Shown: positions 23,580 to 33,439, counted from the stretch's first letter. The stretch is DNA of 64,000 bases from Megaustenia siamemsis (GCA_032433765.1 JAVIAB010000059.1:57488103-57552102); one strand, 5' to 3'. Made by a program: numbers and translations. Notes: generated by a model from the sequence alone, not told the origin.

Positions 23580-24202
23580 AGTAAAAAGTAAAGTACCCCC
23601 ATCATGCCAAGTGGCGTATCGGGAATATGGTATTAGTAGTACCCCCCGTCACGCCGAGTGGCGTATAGGGAAATATGGTGTTAGTGACCCTATATTTTAC
23701 AGACCTTCAGCACATGATTTTTGGGGTAATGTGGTCGGTATTACGTCCGTGCTGCTTTTACTTTCCCAGAAAAAATCCGGTACCCATTTAAGGCTGGGTG
23801 AACCCGGAGCCGTCGGTTGGGATCGAACCCTACCCCTTGTCCGTAGTAGTCCAGTTCACTAACCACTGAGCTATCGCGGCTCCTACTAATTTTTAGGGAA
23901 TTAGTAAAACCCAGGTGTCCTCGCCAGGGTACGAACCCCGGCTGTTGCCGTGGTAAGCCAACCGCCTATCGATTGCGCTAACCGGACACCCGAATATGGT
24001 ATTAGTGACCACAAATTTTACAGACCTTCAGCACATGATTTTAGGGTAATGTGGTTGATATTACGCCAGTGCTGCTTTACTTTCCCAGAAAAAAATCCGG
24101 CACCCATTAAAGGCTGGGTAAACTGGAAGCCGTCAGTTGGGATCGAACCCTACCTCTTGTCCTTTGTAGTCAGTTCACTAACCACTGAGCTACCGTGGCT
24201 TC
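23580..24202 (-). repeat. SINE family A copy split by a composite SINE
   Basis: The outer copy runs 23580-23637 and resumes 24007-24202, and its tRNA-like head ends near 24202. It is flanked by a 12-base duplication AGGGTGCCTGTA at 23568-23579 and 24203-24214. Inside, the 354-base insert 23638-23991 is flanked by GAATATGGTATTAGT at 23623-23637 and 23992-24006. Confidence 0.88.
23638..23991 (-). repeat. Composite SINE: second tRNA-like head (B) fused to a family A SINE
   Basis: Read on the - strand the insert begins with a tRNA-like head, GGGTGTCCGGTTAGCGCAAT, with box B-like GGTTCGTACCC. After a short hairpin (TACTAATT then AATTAGTA, 23883-23905) a complete family A SINE follows, with its own tRNA head (23884 downward). 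One pair of target duplications surrounds both, so the two heads moved as one dimeric element or nested very early. Confidence 0.78.
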
Positions 24203-24214
24203 AGGGTGCCTGTA

Positions 24215-24335
24215 GGCTAAAGTTATTTATAGTGAGATGAGATAACATTATCTGCAGAGGAAGAAGAGTAGAGAGAGACGTTAAGCAGAGAATAAATAAA
24301 GCAAGAACAGCTTTTAACTAACTTAATATCTTCTT
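24215..24335. repeat. Duplicated segment, copy 1
   Basis: Together with 23547-23579 (split off by the SINE) this forms a segment of about 150 bases repeated at 24685-24833. Shared strings include TCTCCCTAGAGTAAGATAGG, GATAACATTATCTGCAGAG and AGAACAGCTTTTA. The two copies flank a truncated LINE. Confidence 0.85.
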
Positions 24336-24684
24336 CTTCTATCTTTCAGCTCCCTGTGGAGCATAGGTCTTCAACAAACACTTTTCAAGTTGTTCTGTTT
24401 CTTGCCATTCTTTTAAGATCATTCCATGTTTTCCTCATCACCTTCATCTCTGCTTCTGTCTGTCTTCTTCAAGAATTCTTTGGTCTTCCTCTTTGTCTTT
24501 TCTCCTGGGGATTCCAATAAAGGGCCTGTTGTGTAATACTCTCAGTTGACTTGCGCAGTGTGTGTCCTATCCAGCGCAATCGTCTTCGCTGTATCTCTTT
24601 ATCCACTGATATTTGACTGGTACATTTCCATAATTCTATTTTAGTGATTTTGTCCTGCCATGTCCATCCTTTTATTTTGCGTAA
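24336..24684 (-). mobile_element. LINE fragment, 3' end (family L2)
   Basis: The - strand encodes KIKGWTWQDKITKIELWKC, RRRLRWIGHTLRK and KRQRGRP, then after frame breaks TWNDLKRMARNRT. These are typical post-RT sequences of a non-LTR element. The same region is found at 55745-56095 (+) and 61091-61450 (-). The tail is AGAAGAAGA-like. It is flanked by the 150-bp direct repeat. Confidence 0.82.
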
Positions 24685-24833
24685 ACATCTCCCTAGAGTA
24701 AGATAGGGTGTCTGTAGGGTAAAGTTATTTATAATGAGATAAGATAACATTATCTGCAGAGTAAGAAGAGTAGAGAGAGACATTAAGCAGAGAATAAATA
24801 ATACAAGAACAGCTTTTATCCAACTTAATATGG
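24685..24833. repeat. Duplicated segment, copy 2
   Basis: Second copy of the segment described at 24215. It is uninterrupted here, with a few base differences (GGTGTCTGTAGGG for GGTGCCTGTAGGC). Confidence 0.85.
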
Positions 24834-24844
24834 GCAGGGGAAAA

Positions 24845-25210
24845 AAACTTCAAAACAAGCACAAAAATAAGAAGACTAATACAAATGTAAATACAGTCCT
24901 TTTATATGGCTCAGAGGCATGGATGTTGAGTAATACAACTAGACGAAGCTTACAAGCATTTGTAAACAACTGTTTGAAAAAGATTTTGGACATCAGATGG
25001 CATGACAAAATCTGATGCCAGCATAGCAAAACAGGCATGATAGAATAGAAACCCAGAAGGTCCAGAAATAGAAGTCTTGCAAACCCTCAAAAACATTCAC
25101 CTCGACTGGAGAGAAGTAGAGAACATTTCCAAGAATAGGGATGGGTGGAGAAGCCCGTGTCTGTGACTAAAGCTCCATTAAGAGGTCTAAAGGACAGTTG
25201 ATTGATTGAA
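24845..25210 (+). mobile_element. LINE fragment, post-RT region
   Basis: It encodes NTVLLYGSEAWMLSNTT, SLQAFVNNCLKKIL and DIRWHDKI, then in broken frames DWREVEHISKNR and SSIKRSKGQLI. The G-x-E-x-W then C-L-x-K-I-L-x-I-x-W pattern is diagnostic of this LINE region. It is dead. Confidence 0.78.
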
Positions 25211-25300
25211 GATAAGGTATAGGTGAAATAAGAGTTTATTGTAAGATGAGATAAAGTAAGATGAGATAGCTATAAAGTAAGAGTAGGTAAAGGTAAAAGG
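25211..25300. repeat. Degenerate AAGGT/AGATA-rich simple repeat
   Basis: Low-complexity runs of TAAGATGAGATA and AGGTAAAGGTAAA abut the SINE that follows. A similar block lies at 25745-25885. Confidence 0.6.
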
Positions 25301-25612
25301 TAAAATACGAGATTTGAATCAGCATCTTAGAACGCGAGTCTTCACCCATATGTGCTCGGCTGTCTATCCAGAAGTGTTTGGAGACTTCTGGATAGTGTTG
25401 CTTCAAGCATCGAAACGCACGATGCGAGGTGGCATTCCTCACCTTCCCAGAGTACTATCCTGGTACTCATTTCTACCAGCGGCGGGGTCGACCGCAGGGG
25501 TATTTTTTTCCAACCACGAGTACAACTCACACTGCTTCAAGCAGAAATCAAACATGAGTTAACCGAACGTCAGTAGCCCAGAAGAGTGGTTTTCCCATCT
25601 AGGCTACAGAGT
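25300..25612 (+). repeat. SINE-like element (family S-C), copy 1
   Basis: Shares with 29592-29888 (+) and 37062-37365 (-) the landmarks CTTAGAACGCGAG, TTCACCCATATGTGCTCGGC, CAAGCATCGAAAC, CACCTTCCCAGAGTACTA, GGTCGACC and CAACCACGAGTACAACTC. The 29592 copy has a target duplication. One end (CATGGGTTTGTCCGAACG then CCAGTCGGG) read on the other strand may be a decayed tRNA head. Confidence 0.75.
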
Positions 25613-25654
25613 AGGTAAGGTAAAGCAAGTTAATGTATGGTTTATGAGATGAGT

Positions 25655-25755
25655 TTTAATTTGGATGATTCCACTAGCACGGGCGGTTAAGCAATTATGG
25701 ATTTTAATTCGTTTGCAGTGATACCGGGGACTTTGACTAACCATAATCTTAATGT
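25655..25755 (+). repeat. Interspersed repeat R, 3' fragment
   Basis: Matches the end of the copy at 21400-21805 (GATGATTCCACT, TGGATTTTAATTCGTTTGCAG in part, TGACTAACCATAA). Confidence 0.75.
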
Positions 25756-25885
25756 ATGGTGAGATAAAAATAGGTAAGGTAAGGATAAAGTACGAGTAGG
25801 GTAAGGTAAGGTGAGATAAGGGTAAAGTATAAGTTGGTAAGGTAAGGTGGGTGAGATAATTATAGATAAGGTAAGGCAAAGCAGG
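25756..25885. repeat. AAGGT-rich simple repeat
   Basis: Irregular GGTAAGGTAAGG / GATAAGGGTAAAG runs. Confidence 0.6.
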
Positions 25886-25889
25886 ACAT

Positions 25890-26755
25890 GAGAAGAGACT
25901 TGATATCATAGCATCAGTAACTGTACTATAAAGTTCTTTTCCACTCAGCCAGCAGTTGAAACTTCCAACTTGTGTTGACTTCAGCATGCACTTCTTAGCT
26001 ATTTCTAAGAGAAAAGTAAAATTGTTACCATCTTCACACCAATTAACCAGCCTTCCCACAACCAGATCACATACACTACTAGCTCGGTCACAAAGGGCAC
26101 ATGGAGCAGCTGGAGTTTTGTTGTGTATTCTAATGGAAAGTTCACAGATAAAGGTGCAAGAGCCTACAAGACTACTACCTCCAGAACATGCCTGGAGATT
26201 GAAGCTGTGACAGATGCTATATCCAACAACACATGCGTTCATCTTGACTGACTCACAAAGCATGCTTCCGTTTGACAAGAACACTTTCTGCAGAAAGTGG
26301 GTGCACTTAACTCGACCGGTCAACAGTCTAACTTGGATATATTGCCCTGGACACACGGGGGTTCATGGCAATGAGAAAGCCAACAGGTTGCACAAAAAAA
26401 ACTCAAAATTGGACATGTATGACATTGCAAGGGTATTAAAAGAACACCTCTCACAGGATGGTGACAAGTATGCTGAGGCTAATCCACACGTCAAAAGAAT
26501 GATGTACCATGAGGGATAAAAGCATGAAAAGCATCTTCAGCAGAAAAGAACACAACATGTTAAATCAATGCAGGACAGGAACAATCAGTAGATGAACCCT
26601 CCAATGGTTGCTGGAACAGGCGACATAGCAGATATGAGAATGTCCCAACTGCAATGATGAGAACCTGAACTAGAGATTACAACTAGCCAGAGAGATCCGT
26701 GACAGTGCTATTTAGTTTATACTCTGTGCTGAGATCTTCTTTTATTATGAGATTG
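25890..26755 (+). mobile_element. LINE fragment with RNase H domain (family J)
   Basis: In broken frames it reads a ribonuclease H core: VVYSNG, an acidic EIEAV helix, VHLD, and then YCPGHTGVHGNEKANRL. This is followed by DIARVLKEHL and a TGTISRWTL-like tail. The PGHxGxxGNExAxRL string is the conserved C-terminal RNase H motif of I/Jockey/Ingi-type non-LTR elements. Relatives are at 40430-40812 and 51045-51375. Confidence 0.82.
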
Positions 26756-26773
26756 GAATACTAGAGGACATTG

Positions 26774-27281
26774 TCCAAATATAGTGATGGTGGTCTAGTG
26801 ATAAAGGCCCAAATATAGTGATGGTGGTCTAGTGATAAAGGTCCAAATATAGTGATGGTGGTCTAGTGATAAAGGCCCAAATATAGTGATGGTGGTCTAG
26901 TGATAAAGGCCCAAATATAGTGATGGTGGTCTAGTGATAAAGGCCCAAATATAGTGATGGTGGTCTAGTGATAAAGGTCCAAATATAGTGATGGTAGTCT
27001 AGTGATAAAGGTCAAAATATAGTGATGGTGGTCTAGTGATAAAGGTCAAAATATAGTGATGGTGGTCTAGTGATAAAGGTCCAAATATAGTGACGGTGGT
27101 CTAGTGATAAAGGTCCAAATATAGTGATGGTGGTCTAGTGATAAAGGTCCAAATATAGTGATGGTGGTCTAGTGATAAAGATCCAAATATAGTGATGGTG
27201 GTCTAGTGATAAAGGTCCAAATATAGTGATGGTGGTCTAGTGATAAAGGTCCAGATATAGTGATGGTGGTCTAGTGATAGA
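26774..27281. repeat. 34-bp tandem repeat, about 15 units
   Basis: Unit landmarks are AAATATAGTGATGGTGGTC and TAGTGATAAAGG. A C/T difference (GGCCC or GGTCC) marks early and late units. Confidence 0.95.
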
Positions 27282-27363
27282 GACACTGAAAGGAATAATT
27301 TTCTTATTGAGACTTAAATATGTAACTGTGTGCTTGCATTTATGTTTTTTAATGTCTTGACGT

Positions 27364-27902
27364 TTTCTGACAATAACCAGGGGTGGTTAAAGTTTTCTGG
27401 CAATAACCAGGGGTGGTTAAAGTTTTCTGACAATAACCAGGGGTGGTTTAACGTTTTCTGACAATAACCAGGGGTGGATAAAGTTTTCTGACAATAACCA
27501 GGAGTGGTTAAAGTTTTCTGGCAATAACCAGTGGTGGTTAAAGTTTTCTGGCAATAACCAGTGGCGGTTACAGTTTTCTGGCAATAACCAGGGGTGGTTA
27601 AAGTTTTCTGGCAATAACCAGTGGTGGTTAAAGTTTTCTGATAATAATCAGGGGTGGTTAAAGTTTTCTGGCAATAACCAGTGGTGGCTTAAAGTTTTCT
27701 GACAATAGCCAGGGTTGGTTAAAGTTTTCTGGCAATAACCAGGGGTGGTTTAAAGTTTTCTGGCAATAACCAGGGGTGGTTAAAGTTTTCTTAAAATAAC
27801 CAGTGGTGGTTAAAGTTTTCTGACAATAACCAGGGGTGGTTAAAGTTTTCTGACAATAACCAGGGGTGGTTAAAGTTTTCTGACAATAACCAAGGTTTGT
27901 GG
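27364..27902. repeat. 30-bp tandem repeat, about 18 units
   Basis: Unit landmarks are AAAGTTTTCTGACAATAACC and AGGGGTGGTT. Because 30 is a multiple of three, the - strand stays open and would read a ten-residue repeat (LPENFNHPWL). I treat this as chance, not coding. Confidence 0.95.
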
Positions 27903-28244
27903 TTGTAGTCATCAGTAAATTTGAGTGTAAAGACTGAATTATAGTATTTATTCTGTGTTATGTAGAGCCAGTATGAAATTGAATCTTGTACAATTGGATA
28001 ACAGACAAAAAGTAAGGTTTTACTGAAAAATGTTGAGGATAGTATGGATAGCTAGTTAAGAGAGTATTCTAAAAGAGGTCAAGCAAAGCGCGGAATATTA
28101 TTAAAATCAGGAGAAAATGGTCATCAACTTTTAGCCTTACAATGAGGAAGTCAGATCCTTGCAGAATGGACTTTGCATTGTGACTATTGTGAATAAACAT
28201 AAAATTAATGTTTTGACCATGTATCTCGATCATCTGGCCTGGCA
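27903..28244. other. Intron sequence with no recognised feature
   Basis: About 340 bases of AT-rich sequence. Parts resemble LINE sequence weakly (GGACTTTGCATTGTGACTATTG), but I cannot assign them. Confidence 0.45.
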
Positions 28245-28425
28245 TATACCAGTCTGTGGGCAACTGGAAACAGGAAGAAGATGAGGTAGGCAAAGAAAGA
28301 GTTGGGAAGATAATATCAAAGAATGGACAACCCTTGACTTTTCAGAGTACCAAAGAATGACTATTGATAGATTGAGATCAGTGGATAAGGTTGATAAAGT
28401 CTTTCAGTAGTGTCCCAATGACCTT
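28245..28425 (+). mobile_element. LINE fragment, 3' end (family C)
   Basis: Reads GRRCGRQRKSWEDNIKEW, then EYQRMTIDRLRS, and stops. This is the family C 3' end, and it runs directly into a different LINE fragment at 28430. Confidence 0.72.
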
Positions 28426-28429
28426 TAGG

Positions 28430-28625
28430 GTTATGGGGTGAGAAAGAAACAGAACATTTTGTAACAGCTGGAAAAGTCAATGGAAGAAGAGTTAGAGAGA
28501 AGCAGAAAGATAAGGTACCAGGCATCTTAAGAGAATGGCATGGTAGGAAATCAACAGTAGAAATGATGACTATAGACAAAAAAGTTGTGGGGAGACTTGA
28601 TCGCCAGCAGGCATGGCACTTGGTG
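28430..28625 (+). mobile_element. LINE fragment, 3' end (family A)
   Basis: Nucleotides match the end of family A copies (AGAATGGCATGGTAGGAAATC, in short, then GTTGTGGGGAGACTTGATCGC). Full family A ends read RDRRLWRDMITYA elsewhere. It terminates near a T run. Confidence 0.72.
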
Positions 28626-28639
28626 ATCCTTTTTTTTTT

Positions 28640-28812
28640 TCTTCTTCTTCATTTCCTCTTGTACCCATTTGGATTTTCGAGGGAGATATAAAGCTCTGTT
28701 CTTGCCCTTTTTGTGACTTCAACCATTGGCAATTGCTGTTGTAGCATTTCTTTGATATTTTCTGTCCATCTTACTCTGTCTGCCTCTTGCTCTTCTCCCT
28801 ACCTTGATGATA
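28640..28812 (-). mobile_element. LINE fragment, 3' end
   Basis: On the - strand it reads DRxRWTENIKEML and TKRARTELYISLEN, the end of a LINE protein. It lies about 50 bases upstream of exon 4. Confidence 0.6.
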
Positions 28813-28864
28813 AATCATTTGATCTAGAGATGCACAAATGTGTTTCATATTTTTGTACAACCAG

Positions 28865-29043
28865 GTTCTTTGAGCAGAGGTTTCAACGCCTCATTTAAGG
28901 CCCATGCCTGCCCTGACAGATGTCACGATAACTACATGTGTGTTGATGGCAGCTGCATTTGCAAAGATGGTTACTGGGGCCAGAGCTGTCAGTTGCCCAT
29001 CTGTCCATTTAATTGCTCAAAGAAGCTAAATCAAGGCTATTGT
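28865..29043 (+). CDS. megf8: MEGF8-like exon 4: end of CUB region and EGF module
   Basis: The acceptor is TTTTTGTACAACCAG at 28864 and the donor TGT|GTGAGT at 29044. Two bases complete a codon split with exon 3. The exon then reads SLSRGFNASF, the CUB end with a glycosylation site, the same G-F-N-A-S as the MEGF8 family. An EGF module follows: ACPDRC, DGSCICKDGYWGQSC, then CPFNCS and GYC. The exon ends in phase 0 inside a second small cysteine module that finishes at the start of exon 5. Confidence 0.92.
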
Positions 29044-29404
29044 GTGAGTAGATTTTGTTATCTAATATTGTAATCTTTTGTTTTCAAGTTGGATATTGTT
29101 CCATTAGCTGATGAGCATTTGCTCTTTGCCTCAATAATGTGTGGTATCAGTTGTAAACTTTTGTCTACATCTTTTAAAAATTGCTTGAATACACAGTATT
29201 GTATTCTGTGCTTATACTTTATAGACCACACCAGTTCATCTGACAAAGTAAAGCATACAAAAAAATAGCCAACATTTTGTAAGGTATTGTTTGTTTATTT
29301 GTGTACGCTTACTTGATATCTCTAACGAAATCTTGAGGAACTTAATTTTGTGTAAATATCACTGCTTCCATTTTTCATGCTGATTTGATTTCCAACTGTC
29401 ATGC
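29044..29404. other. Intron sequence with no recognised feature
   Basis: Start of the exon 4/5 intron, AT-rich. No repeat or frame can be supported. Confidence 0.5.
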
Positions 29405-29937
29405 GTTCTTTAACATGCACAGAGTGCATACAGAATCTCCTGTTTTTCGCCATTGTTCGAGAGAACTAGAGATCAGATCTTAAAGCCCCTAAACTAGGAG
29501 AGGATAAAGCCATGAAGAAACCACGGATTTGAAGAGAAAAATCCTCACTGCCTGTGGTGAGATTTGAATCTGGGACCTTCTTGTCTAAAGGTCAAGGTAA
29601 AGTACGAGACTTGAACCGGTGTCTTAGCACGCGAGTTTACACTCATAAGTGCTTGGCCGCCTATCTAGAAATGTTCGAAGATTTCTGTATAGTGTCGCCT
29701 CAAGCATCGAAACTCAGATGCGAGGCAACATTCCTCACCTTCCCAGGGTAATACCCTGGTACCCATTTCTGCCAACGCTGGGTCGACCGTGGGAGTATTT
29801 TTTTTTTTTCCAACCACGAATACAATTCACACTGCTCCCAGTGGGAATCGAACATGGGTTTGTCCGAACGTTGGTAGTCCAGTCGGGTCTTCTTGTCTAA
29901 AGGCTGAAGTCTTACCACTGGATCACCCAGCTGCTCT
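29405..29937 (-). repeat. SINE family D copy split by a family S-C SINE
   Basis: The outer tRNA-derived SINE (compare 1520-1738) covers 29405-29591 and 29904-29937. Its head, read on the - strand, has CCAGTGGTAAGAC. The inserted element 29592-29888 matches 25300-25612, and CTTCTTGTCTAAAGG occurs on both sides (29577-29591, 29889-29903). This is a clear 15-base target-site duplication. The outer copy keeps its body landmark CACTGCCTGTGGTGAGATT. Confidence 0.88.
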
Positions 29938-30290
29938 CCTACAATCTTGGATTGGAGTGGATGACCACTCTGTTGGTTGCTTACGGGGGGGGGGCTAAGT
30001 CAATATAGGAATGCCCCACCTGCAGTGACGCCAATTCGTTCTAAAGTCTGTCAGGTGTAATTATTGCTTCTTTACTTTGATCACAGAACAACGGAGCTGT
30101 CAGTGGCCAGTTGGCCTTGTGGTGTCTTGTAGGACCAAGCTCTTGCACATAATGCAGTCCATGAACAATCTGAATATTTTGGTCTCCTTATATGAATAAT
30201 TCTTGAAGGATGTAAATTTTGTGTCCACTTTTTCTGTACATTTCTTCTTGAAAAATGTGACAAAACTGGTCTGTTTTTATTAATTTTTTT
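29938..30290. other. Intron sequence with no recognised feature
   Basis: About 350 bases with an eight-G run near 29990. No supported element. Confidence 0.45.
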
Positions 30291-30296
30291 TGACAA

Positions 30297-30501
30297 TGTT
30301 ACAGTTTTGGTCCATTTTCTGTATGTTATTGTTCTGGTCCATTTTCTGTATGTTACTGTTTTGGTCCATTTACTGTATGTTACTGTTTTGGACCATTTTC
30401 TATATGTTACTGTTTTGGTCCATTTTCTGTATGTTACTGTTTTGGACCATTTTCTATATGTTACTGTTTTGGTCCATTTACTGTATGTTACTGTTTTGGT
30501 A
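30297..30501. repeat. 27-bp tandem repeat, about 7.6 units
   Basis: Unit landmark TACTGTTTTGGTCCATTTTC. Variants GGTCC/GGACC and TTTCTG/TTTACTG alternate. Two + frames stay open because 27 is a multiple of three. The hydrophobic translation is not taken as a gene. Confidence 0.94.
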
Positions 30502-31041
30502 CGGTCTTAACGGAAGGAGCTGGAACAACCTGGTATAGGGCTCAGGGCAGAACAGGGACCTAGGGTGTTAAGTGGTCAGAACCAATCAGCAATGACAAAC
30601 TGCTTTGCAGACTGCCCAGAAATCATGACAGCCAACACATCAGGGGCAGACTTTGAAGATGGTTTCCATACACCAGGATGACCCTGAAAATGATAACAGA
30701 AGTAGTGGGAGATCTGGCTAGAGACAGATTCTTTCACGTGGGCTGTGGTAAATGCAACATCTTGACATGTGACCTTATTTTGTCTATTTTAGTTCTTTTT
30801 ATATATAAAAAAATCCTTCACATATAAATATGTATATATATATAAATATGTAATATAAATATGTATATTTATTTTTGGATCATATTTCTATAAATAGCCT
30901 ATTATAAATTTTGTTGCTTTGGCCCACTTCCTGTGTTTAAATCATTAAAAAATGTAAGATTATTTATGTTCTTTGAATTGCCCTTAAGAAAATGCTCATA
31001 TAAGCTTCATTTTAACTGGTGTTTTTTTTTCTTTCTAACAG
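30502..31041. other. Intron end with TA-rich stretch
   Basis: 30500-30780 looks like decayed mobile DNA, but I cannot assign it. 30800-30870 is TATA/TAAATATG-rich. A T-rich tract before 31041 serves exon 5. Confidence 0.5.
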
Positions 31042-31396
31042 TTAAATGGCCTGTGCATATGCAACCCAGGGTTTAGCGGAGTAGGCTGTGAAAGCAAGAC
31101 AGATACCAATGACATGCGGCTACAGATTCTTACAGATTCTCGATTGGCCAATTCACCAGTCGGAGGCCCGGATTTTAAAAAGTTGGCACTTACCCAGATT
31201 TTATCTCCTTGGCTGATGCTTTTGGGCCATCCCCAAGGTCAGGGCATTCATTAACCACCTGCGGAGATGAGCTGATGTATCTTTTCGGAGGGTATTCTCA
31301 TCAGCTAGGGATCTTGAGTGACATGTGGGTGTACAACGTCAGCAGTAAAATATGGACTGAGCTACTGCCAAGCACTGATGAGAGTCCAAGTGGAAG
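31042..31396 (+). CDS. megf8: MEGF8-like exon 5: EGF end and kelch blade 1, with a one-base frame break
   Basis: The acceptor is TTTCTTTCTAACAG at 31041 and the donor GGAAG|GTTAGT at 31397. It begins LNGLCICNPGFSGVGCESK, the EGF end, then a linker with DSRLANS. The first frame runs to a stop at about 31252. From about 31182 another frame gives DFISLADAF, SPRSGHS, MYLFGGYS and SSKIWTELLP, a clear kelch blade. Adding one base to the A run at 31177-31181 joins the halves and gives the phase 2 end that exon 6 needs. It has an NVSS glycosylation site. As in exon 2, a homopolymer loss is the likely cause. Confidence 0.87.
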
Positions 31397-31599
31397 GTTA
31401 GTGTTTTCCTGCGTTTTCTTTGGTCATTTACATTTGTTTTTAGTTTTTATATATACATAATTATATAATTATGTTTCACCAAATAAAACAAAGGTGTTAG
31501 GCAAAGGTGTGTACTATCACAACATTTATTTAATATGACTGTGAGATTGCCCTGTGATCAATAATGAATAGACATGATATATCAGTCAGTGGCTTAAAT

Positions 31600-31960
31600 A
31601 GTGGATATAAATAACCAAAGGTATGCTGATGACACAGTCTTAATTTGTTAAAAGTGAAAATGAGTTCATCAAAATGATTGACATTTTATTGATGAAAAAT
31701 AAAAAATAAGGGCTTTGGTTTATACTGTAGAAAGACAGAAATGATGTTTGCAACAAAGAAAATGACATCTCCTAAATGCACAATTGAAGTAAATAAGACA
31801 GTTTTAGAGCAGGTAAAAGAATAACATTCCAAAGAAAGCCATAGAGGGAAATTCAAGTCAACCAATGACAGTCTGCACTATCAAAGCAAGAGACAGAGTG
31901 GAGTGGTGTTCCGTAGTAGCCAACCTTCGTTGCGGAGATGGCACTCAATGATGATGAAAA
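31600..31960 (+). mobile_element. LINE fragment, RT motif C region and a family B 3' end
   Basis: GGTATGCTGATGACACAGTC at about 31620 encodes YADDTV, the catalytic motif C of reverse transcriptase. At 31850-31955 the sequence reads TIKARDRVEW, VANLRCGDGTQ, the same end as 49695-49990. Several stops. It is probably two joined fragments. Confidence 0.75.
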
Positions 31961-31964
31961 GAAT

Positions 31965-32600
31965 TTTTAAAACTAGGATTATTGTCAAAGGACAAATCTG
32001 AAACAAGTGCAACATTTCAAATGCTTGGACACAATAATAACATCAGATGGGAGATGCACCACAGAAATTAAAAGCAGAATAGCTCAGGCCAAAATAGCAT
32101 TTCAGAAAATGAAAAATATCTTATGCAACAAATCTATGTCAATAGAAATGAGAAAGAGGCTTCATGGGTGCTATAAAGAACCAATTCTGACCTATGAAAG
32201 CGAATCATGGACAGTGGACAAATATATGAAAAAATTGTTAGAGGCCACAGAGATGGGATTTCTCAGAGAAATGTTGAAAGTTCCCTTGACAGCTAAAAAG
32301 ACCAATGAAGAAGTTCTAAAAGAGGCCAACACAAAAAGGGAGCTCATCAAAAAACATCAGAAAGAAACAATCAACATTTTTTGGTTACATCATGAGGAGA
32401 GGAAAGTTGAAATACTTGGTTACAACCGGCAAAATAAAGAGAAAGAGAGATCACAGATGACAAAGAGGGAAAATACTGGATAGCTTGGTGTCATGGCATG
32501 GAAAACAGTCAACAACAGAACTGATATGATGCACTTTATATAGAAGATTGTGGAAGGACATGATCGCCTACGCCAACCGGTATGGCACATAATGATGATG
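31965..32600 (+). mobile_element. LINE fragment, post-RT region (family A)
   Basis: An open stretch 32007-32483 reads FKCLDTIITSDGRCTTEIKS, then RKRLHGCYKEPILTYESESW and NEEVLKEANTKRELI. It continues in other frames to GRLWKDMIAYANR. This is the C-terminal half of a non-LTR ORF2. It ends with a GATGATGATG tail near 32600. A near-identical 3' part is at 60125-60430. Confidence 0.82.
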
Positions 32601-32965
32601 ATGTCAAAGGTAGATGTACAACTGATGTGTGGTCCAGTGTAGTATTAACCTCCGTCAGTCATAGTTGACTGTGGATTTTGCTGCGCCCCTAGAAATGTTA
32701 TTTTTTTTCTCTTTCACTGTGCCAAGCTATCCAGTGTATTCTCTTTTTCTATGAATCTCTCTGCTTCTTGCTTGAGTTGGAGCTTCAGAGTATGTTTCCA
32801 AAGATTGTGGTCTGATTGCATGAATTTCTTCCCAGGCTGCAGGATTTATGTTTAGAGGCTTCATGTCATACTTAAATACGTCTATAAATCAAAATTTGGG
32901 CGCCCCTTAAATGTCCAAAGGTCGCATGAGGTCTAGAATAGCTCAGGTATAAGGTGCATTCTAAA
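32601..32965. other. Intron sequence, possibly decayed mobile DNA
   Basis: 32640-32930 has LINE-like wording on the - strand, but no motif I can fix. No exon signal. Confidence 0.4.
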
Positions 32966-32968
32966 AAT

Positions 32969-33432
32969 AATTGAGGATAATTTTTTTGTAACCAATGATT
33001 TATCAATGGAAATTGAGGACAATTTTTTTGTAACCAATGATTTATCAATGGAAATTGAGGACAATTTTTGTGTAACCAATGATTTATCAATGGAAATTGA
33101 GGACAATTTTTTTGTAACCAATGATTTATCAATGGAAATTGAGGACAATTTTTGTGTAACCAATGATTTATCAATGGAAATTGAGGATAATTTTTTTGTA
33201 ACCAATGATTTATCAATGGAAATTAAGGATAATTTTTTTGTAACCAATGATTTATCAATGGAAATTGAGGACAATTTTTGTGTAACCAATGATTTATCAA
33301 TGGAAATTGAGGACAATTTTTTTGTAACCAATGATTTATCAATGGAAATTGAGGACAATTTTTTTGTAACCAATGATTTATCAATGGAAATTGAGGACAA
33401 TTTTTTTGTAACCAATGATTTATCAATGGAAA
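32969..33432. repeat. 42-bp tandem repeat, about 11 units
   Basis: Unit landmarks are GTAACCAATGATTTATCAAT and GGAAATTGAGGACAATTTTT. It is open on both strands, since 42 is a multiple of three. The + strand would give a 14-residue repeat with an MEIEDNF core. T-run length (7 or 5-G-T) varies in a nearly alternating way. Confidence 0.95.
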
Positions 33433-33439
33433 TTAGAAA

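Noticed and set aside
26214..26519. A separate host RNase H gene
   Set aside because: The PGHTGVHGNEKANRL motif belongs to a LINE end. The flanks carry the rest of the element with stops, and two sister copies exist.
30290..30538. Hydrophobic repeat membrane peptide
   Set aside because: It is the translation of a 27-bp minisatellite.
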